Shown here: positions 62,729 through 64,000 of the stretch, one piece after another
How the letters are laid out: each line of letters begins with the position of its first letter
Numbering within the stretch: the stretch's first letter is position 1
DNA from: Prevotella melaninogenica
GTDB lineage: Bacteria; Bacteroidota; Bacteroidia; Bacteroidales; Bacteroidaceae
Reading direction: 5' to 3'
NCBI RefSeq assembly: GCF_003609775.1
Contig: NZ_AP018049.1
Coordinates: 806,001-870,000, forward strand
Length of the DNA: 64,000 nt
The notes under the pieces: generated by a model
Told to the model about the DNA's origin: nothing
What the model saw: the letters and a program-made list of their open reading frames with translations, nothing else
Database searches by the model: none
Program-made: the position numbers and the translations under genes

Positions 62729-64000
62729 ATTTTTATCTTTTTTTTATCGTTATTATTTGGGGTTAAATTTAAGTGCCCCCCTTTATTAAATAATTATCTT
62801 TTTATTCTGAAAAGTCAAGTATATTTTTAAAAGTTTTCTTCAAATCTTCTTGAAAACCGCTAAAACAAAGGAAAAATAATTTAAAAATAATTGAAAATAA
62901 TTTTGAGTTTTCTGTAATTTAATTGAAAATAAGATATAATAGGGGGTAATAATTGGCTGGGGGCTTGCTGGAAGGGGTGTAAATTCAACCGATTATGTCG
63001 GTGTTGTGTTCGTTACTGCTGTGCTGGTGGTGGGTAATAAGGCAAAATAAGCACGTATAAGGGGGCTTTTGCTGCTGTAATGGTATAATTTGCAGGCAAA
63101 GGGGATTAAAACCCGTCAAATCGCAAATATACGCTTATATGGTGGCTTGGGTGTAATAGTTTGTTATAGCGTTATATATTTCCACCCTTGTGGGGTGTCA
63201 TTATATAACTTGGGTTGGTTTATTTTTTTTATTGCTCCGCTTTGTCATTGGGTGTATTACTCCCTTACCTTTTACACACTCATCAGTATTACAGCAAAGA
63301 ATAATATATATTAATAAATCAATACCAACCCAAAGAAAGGAGAAAAGCAAATAAAATGCTTTTTCTCTCTTTCTTGTTATCTCTTTATAATACTATAATA
63401 TATAAACAGTCATTTTTGACTGTAGGGTAACAGTCATTTTTGACTGTAGGTATTATTTGCTTTTTAGTGTGAATATGAATAATACTTGCAGTCATTTTTG
63501 ACTATAGGTATTATTTCGTTACTGCTGTAATGTAGGGGGATAGGTGTTATATTACCTATGTAGATACTTCCTATTATATGACTATATAGGGGGTACAAAA
63601 ATACCCCTGCTTTACTTCTGACAATACAATATACTAAATGAGAAAATACCCCTACTATACATTTACTATATAATAATTTTACACCTTAATTAATATAGAA
63701 AATAAAAGCGATATTAGCCGTTAATTATGTGTGGGTTGGTAAGTATAGGGAAAGGGGATAATAAGCCGTTATACGTCAAATAAAGGGGGTATTTGTGGGC
63801 TGCTGGGTGTGGTGGGTGTCCCTGCTGTGTGTGTGGTGCTGGTGTCCCCTGCAGGAAGGTGTCTGTTGTATTCGTGGCTGCTTGGTGGTGTCGTCCCTGC
63901 TGTGTGTGTGTATTGGCTGGCTAGAAGGTGGGTAAAAGGAAAGAATAAAATAAAAATAAACATACCAACCCAAAATATTATATATCCACCCCTTGAAGGT
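62729..64000. other. Gene-free right part of the mobile-looking region, possible replication origin area
   Basis: No credible gene in about 1.27 kb. It contains four box copies (63211, 63321, 63732, 63958), the iteron-like cluster at 63407-63508, GGGGTACAAAAATACCCC at about 63590, and repeated TGTGTGTG and GTGGGTG low-complexity runs near 63780-63930. The last box runs into a CCACCCCTTGAAGGT hairpin cut by the window edge. Confidence 0.6.
63407..63508. repeat. Three iteron-like repeats (CAGTCATTTTTGACTGTAGG)
   Basis: Copies at 63407-63426, 63431-63450 and 63489-63508 (the last with one change, CTATAGG). Copies 1 and 2 are 24 nt apart start to start; copies 2 and 3 are each followed by TATTATTT. 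Each is itself a dyad, AGTCA-TTTT-TGACT. Upstream of a replication cassette, this fits an iteron origin bound by the cassette's initiator. Confidence 0.65.

Larger units (their letters stand above)
57824..63972. repeat. Dispersed box (core ACCAACCCA), about ten copies, most beside a hairpin
   Basis: Best form AAACATACCAACCCA. Plus orientation at 57824, 58488 (ends ACCC), 63321 and 63958; minus orientation at 57984, 59092, 60386, 62085, 63211 and 63732. Most are followed within about 10-30 nt by a dyad such as ACCCTTTGAAGGGT or CACCCTTxxxAGGGTG; spacer and stem differ between copies. I noticed no copy outside this region. The 60386 and 62085 copies lie in coding sequence. Confidence 0.8.

Noticed and set aside
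63407..63508. CRISPR array
   Set aside because: Only three short repeats with unequal spacing, no spacers of constant length and no cas genes; iteron-like instead.
63769..63973. Proline/threonine/histidine-rich minus-strand ORFs at the right edge
   Set aside because: They are translations of GTGTGTG/GGTGGG repeats in overlapping frames.

Overview
The window looks like a chromosomal segment of a Prevotella-type member of the Bacteroidota. The genes are AT-rich, and promoters carry the Bacteroidota -7 box (TAnnTTTG) instead of sigma-70 boxes. The gene content fits too: a fused LpxC/FabZ, a kinase fused to a RapZ C-terminal domain, an ISAon1-type insertion sequence, and a 67-kDa-type SppA. I cannot fix the species from sequence alone.

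Layout. 1-2.8 kb holds the end of recN and a TPR protein with a degenerate trypsin-like domain. 2.9-4.7 kb has tRNA-Arg, a two-ORF ISAon1-family IS and tRNA-Phe. 4.8-9.7 kb is a leftward operon sppA-lpxK-purine nucleoside phosphorylase-thiL, divergent from glycerate kinase. 10.8-15.6 kb is an accessory patch. It has three leftward toxin-tip/immunity-like pairs in which the toxin parts are headless or broken (one is a GH-E-type HNH nuclease end), two 361-bp direct repeats, and scraps of transposase and of an HTH protein. 15.6-22.8 kb has a ThrE-like exporter, twin tRNA-Lys genes, a subtilase, xseA-xseB, ilvE and ferritin. 23.2-33.7 kb is leftward: a lipoprotein, a PIF1-like helicase, PBP1A, miaA, the lipid A set lpxD-lpxC/fabZ-lpxA, and an HD hydrolase. 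33.9-39.0 kb has a small membrane protein, the kinase-RapZ fusion, a thioredoxin lipoprotein with a MarR regulator, and an esterase. 39.1-43.2 kb is leftward ptb, buk, sucC, sucD. 43.4-49.2 kb has a MORN-repeat protein, a WbpM/CapD-like dehydratase, and a nucleotidyltransferase gene split by an IS30-family element. 49.4-57.6 kb has an EEP-family hydrolase, OsmC, a HAD hydrolase, a sulfatase, an AbiGi-like protein, rplU-rpmA, a small ORF behind a structured leader, and a NUDIX hydrolase.

From about 57.8 kb to the right edge the sequence changes character. Long T/G-rich low-complexity DNA surrounds a leftward replication cassette: NUMOD3 peptide, winged-helix-like protein, helicase-primase fusion and small proteins. 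There is an iteron-like cluster near 63.4 kb. At least ten copies of a box (core ACCAACCCA), most next to a hairpin, are scattered through this 6 kb, and I noticed none in the rest of the window. Two copies lie inside coding sequence and encode matching peptides. This looks like part of an integrated plasmid- or phage-like element that continues past the window.

The least explained parts are this box-plus-hairpin family and the cluster of displaced toxin-immunity cassettes. Many housekeeping calls are secure by motif. Calls in the accessory regions are mostly inference.
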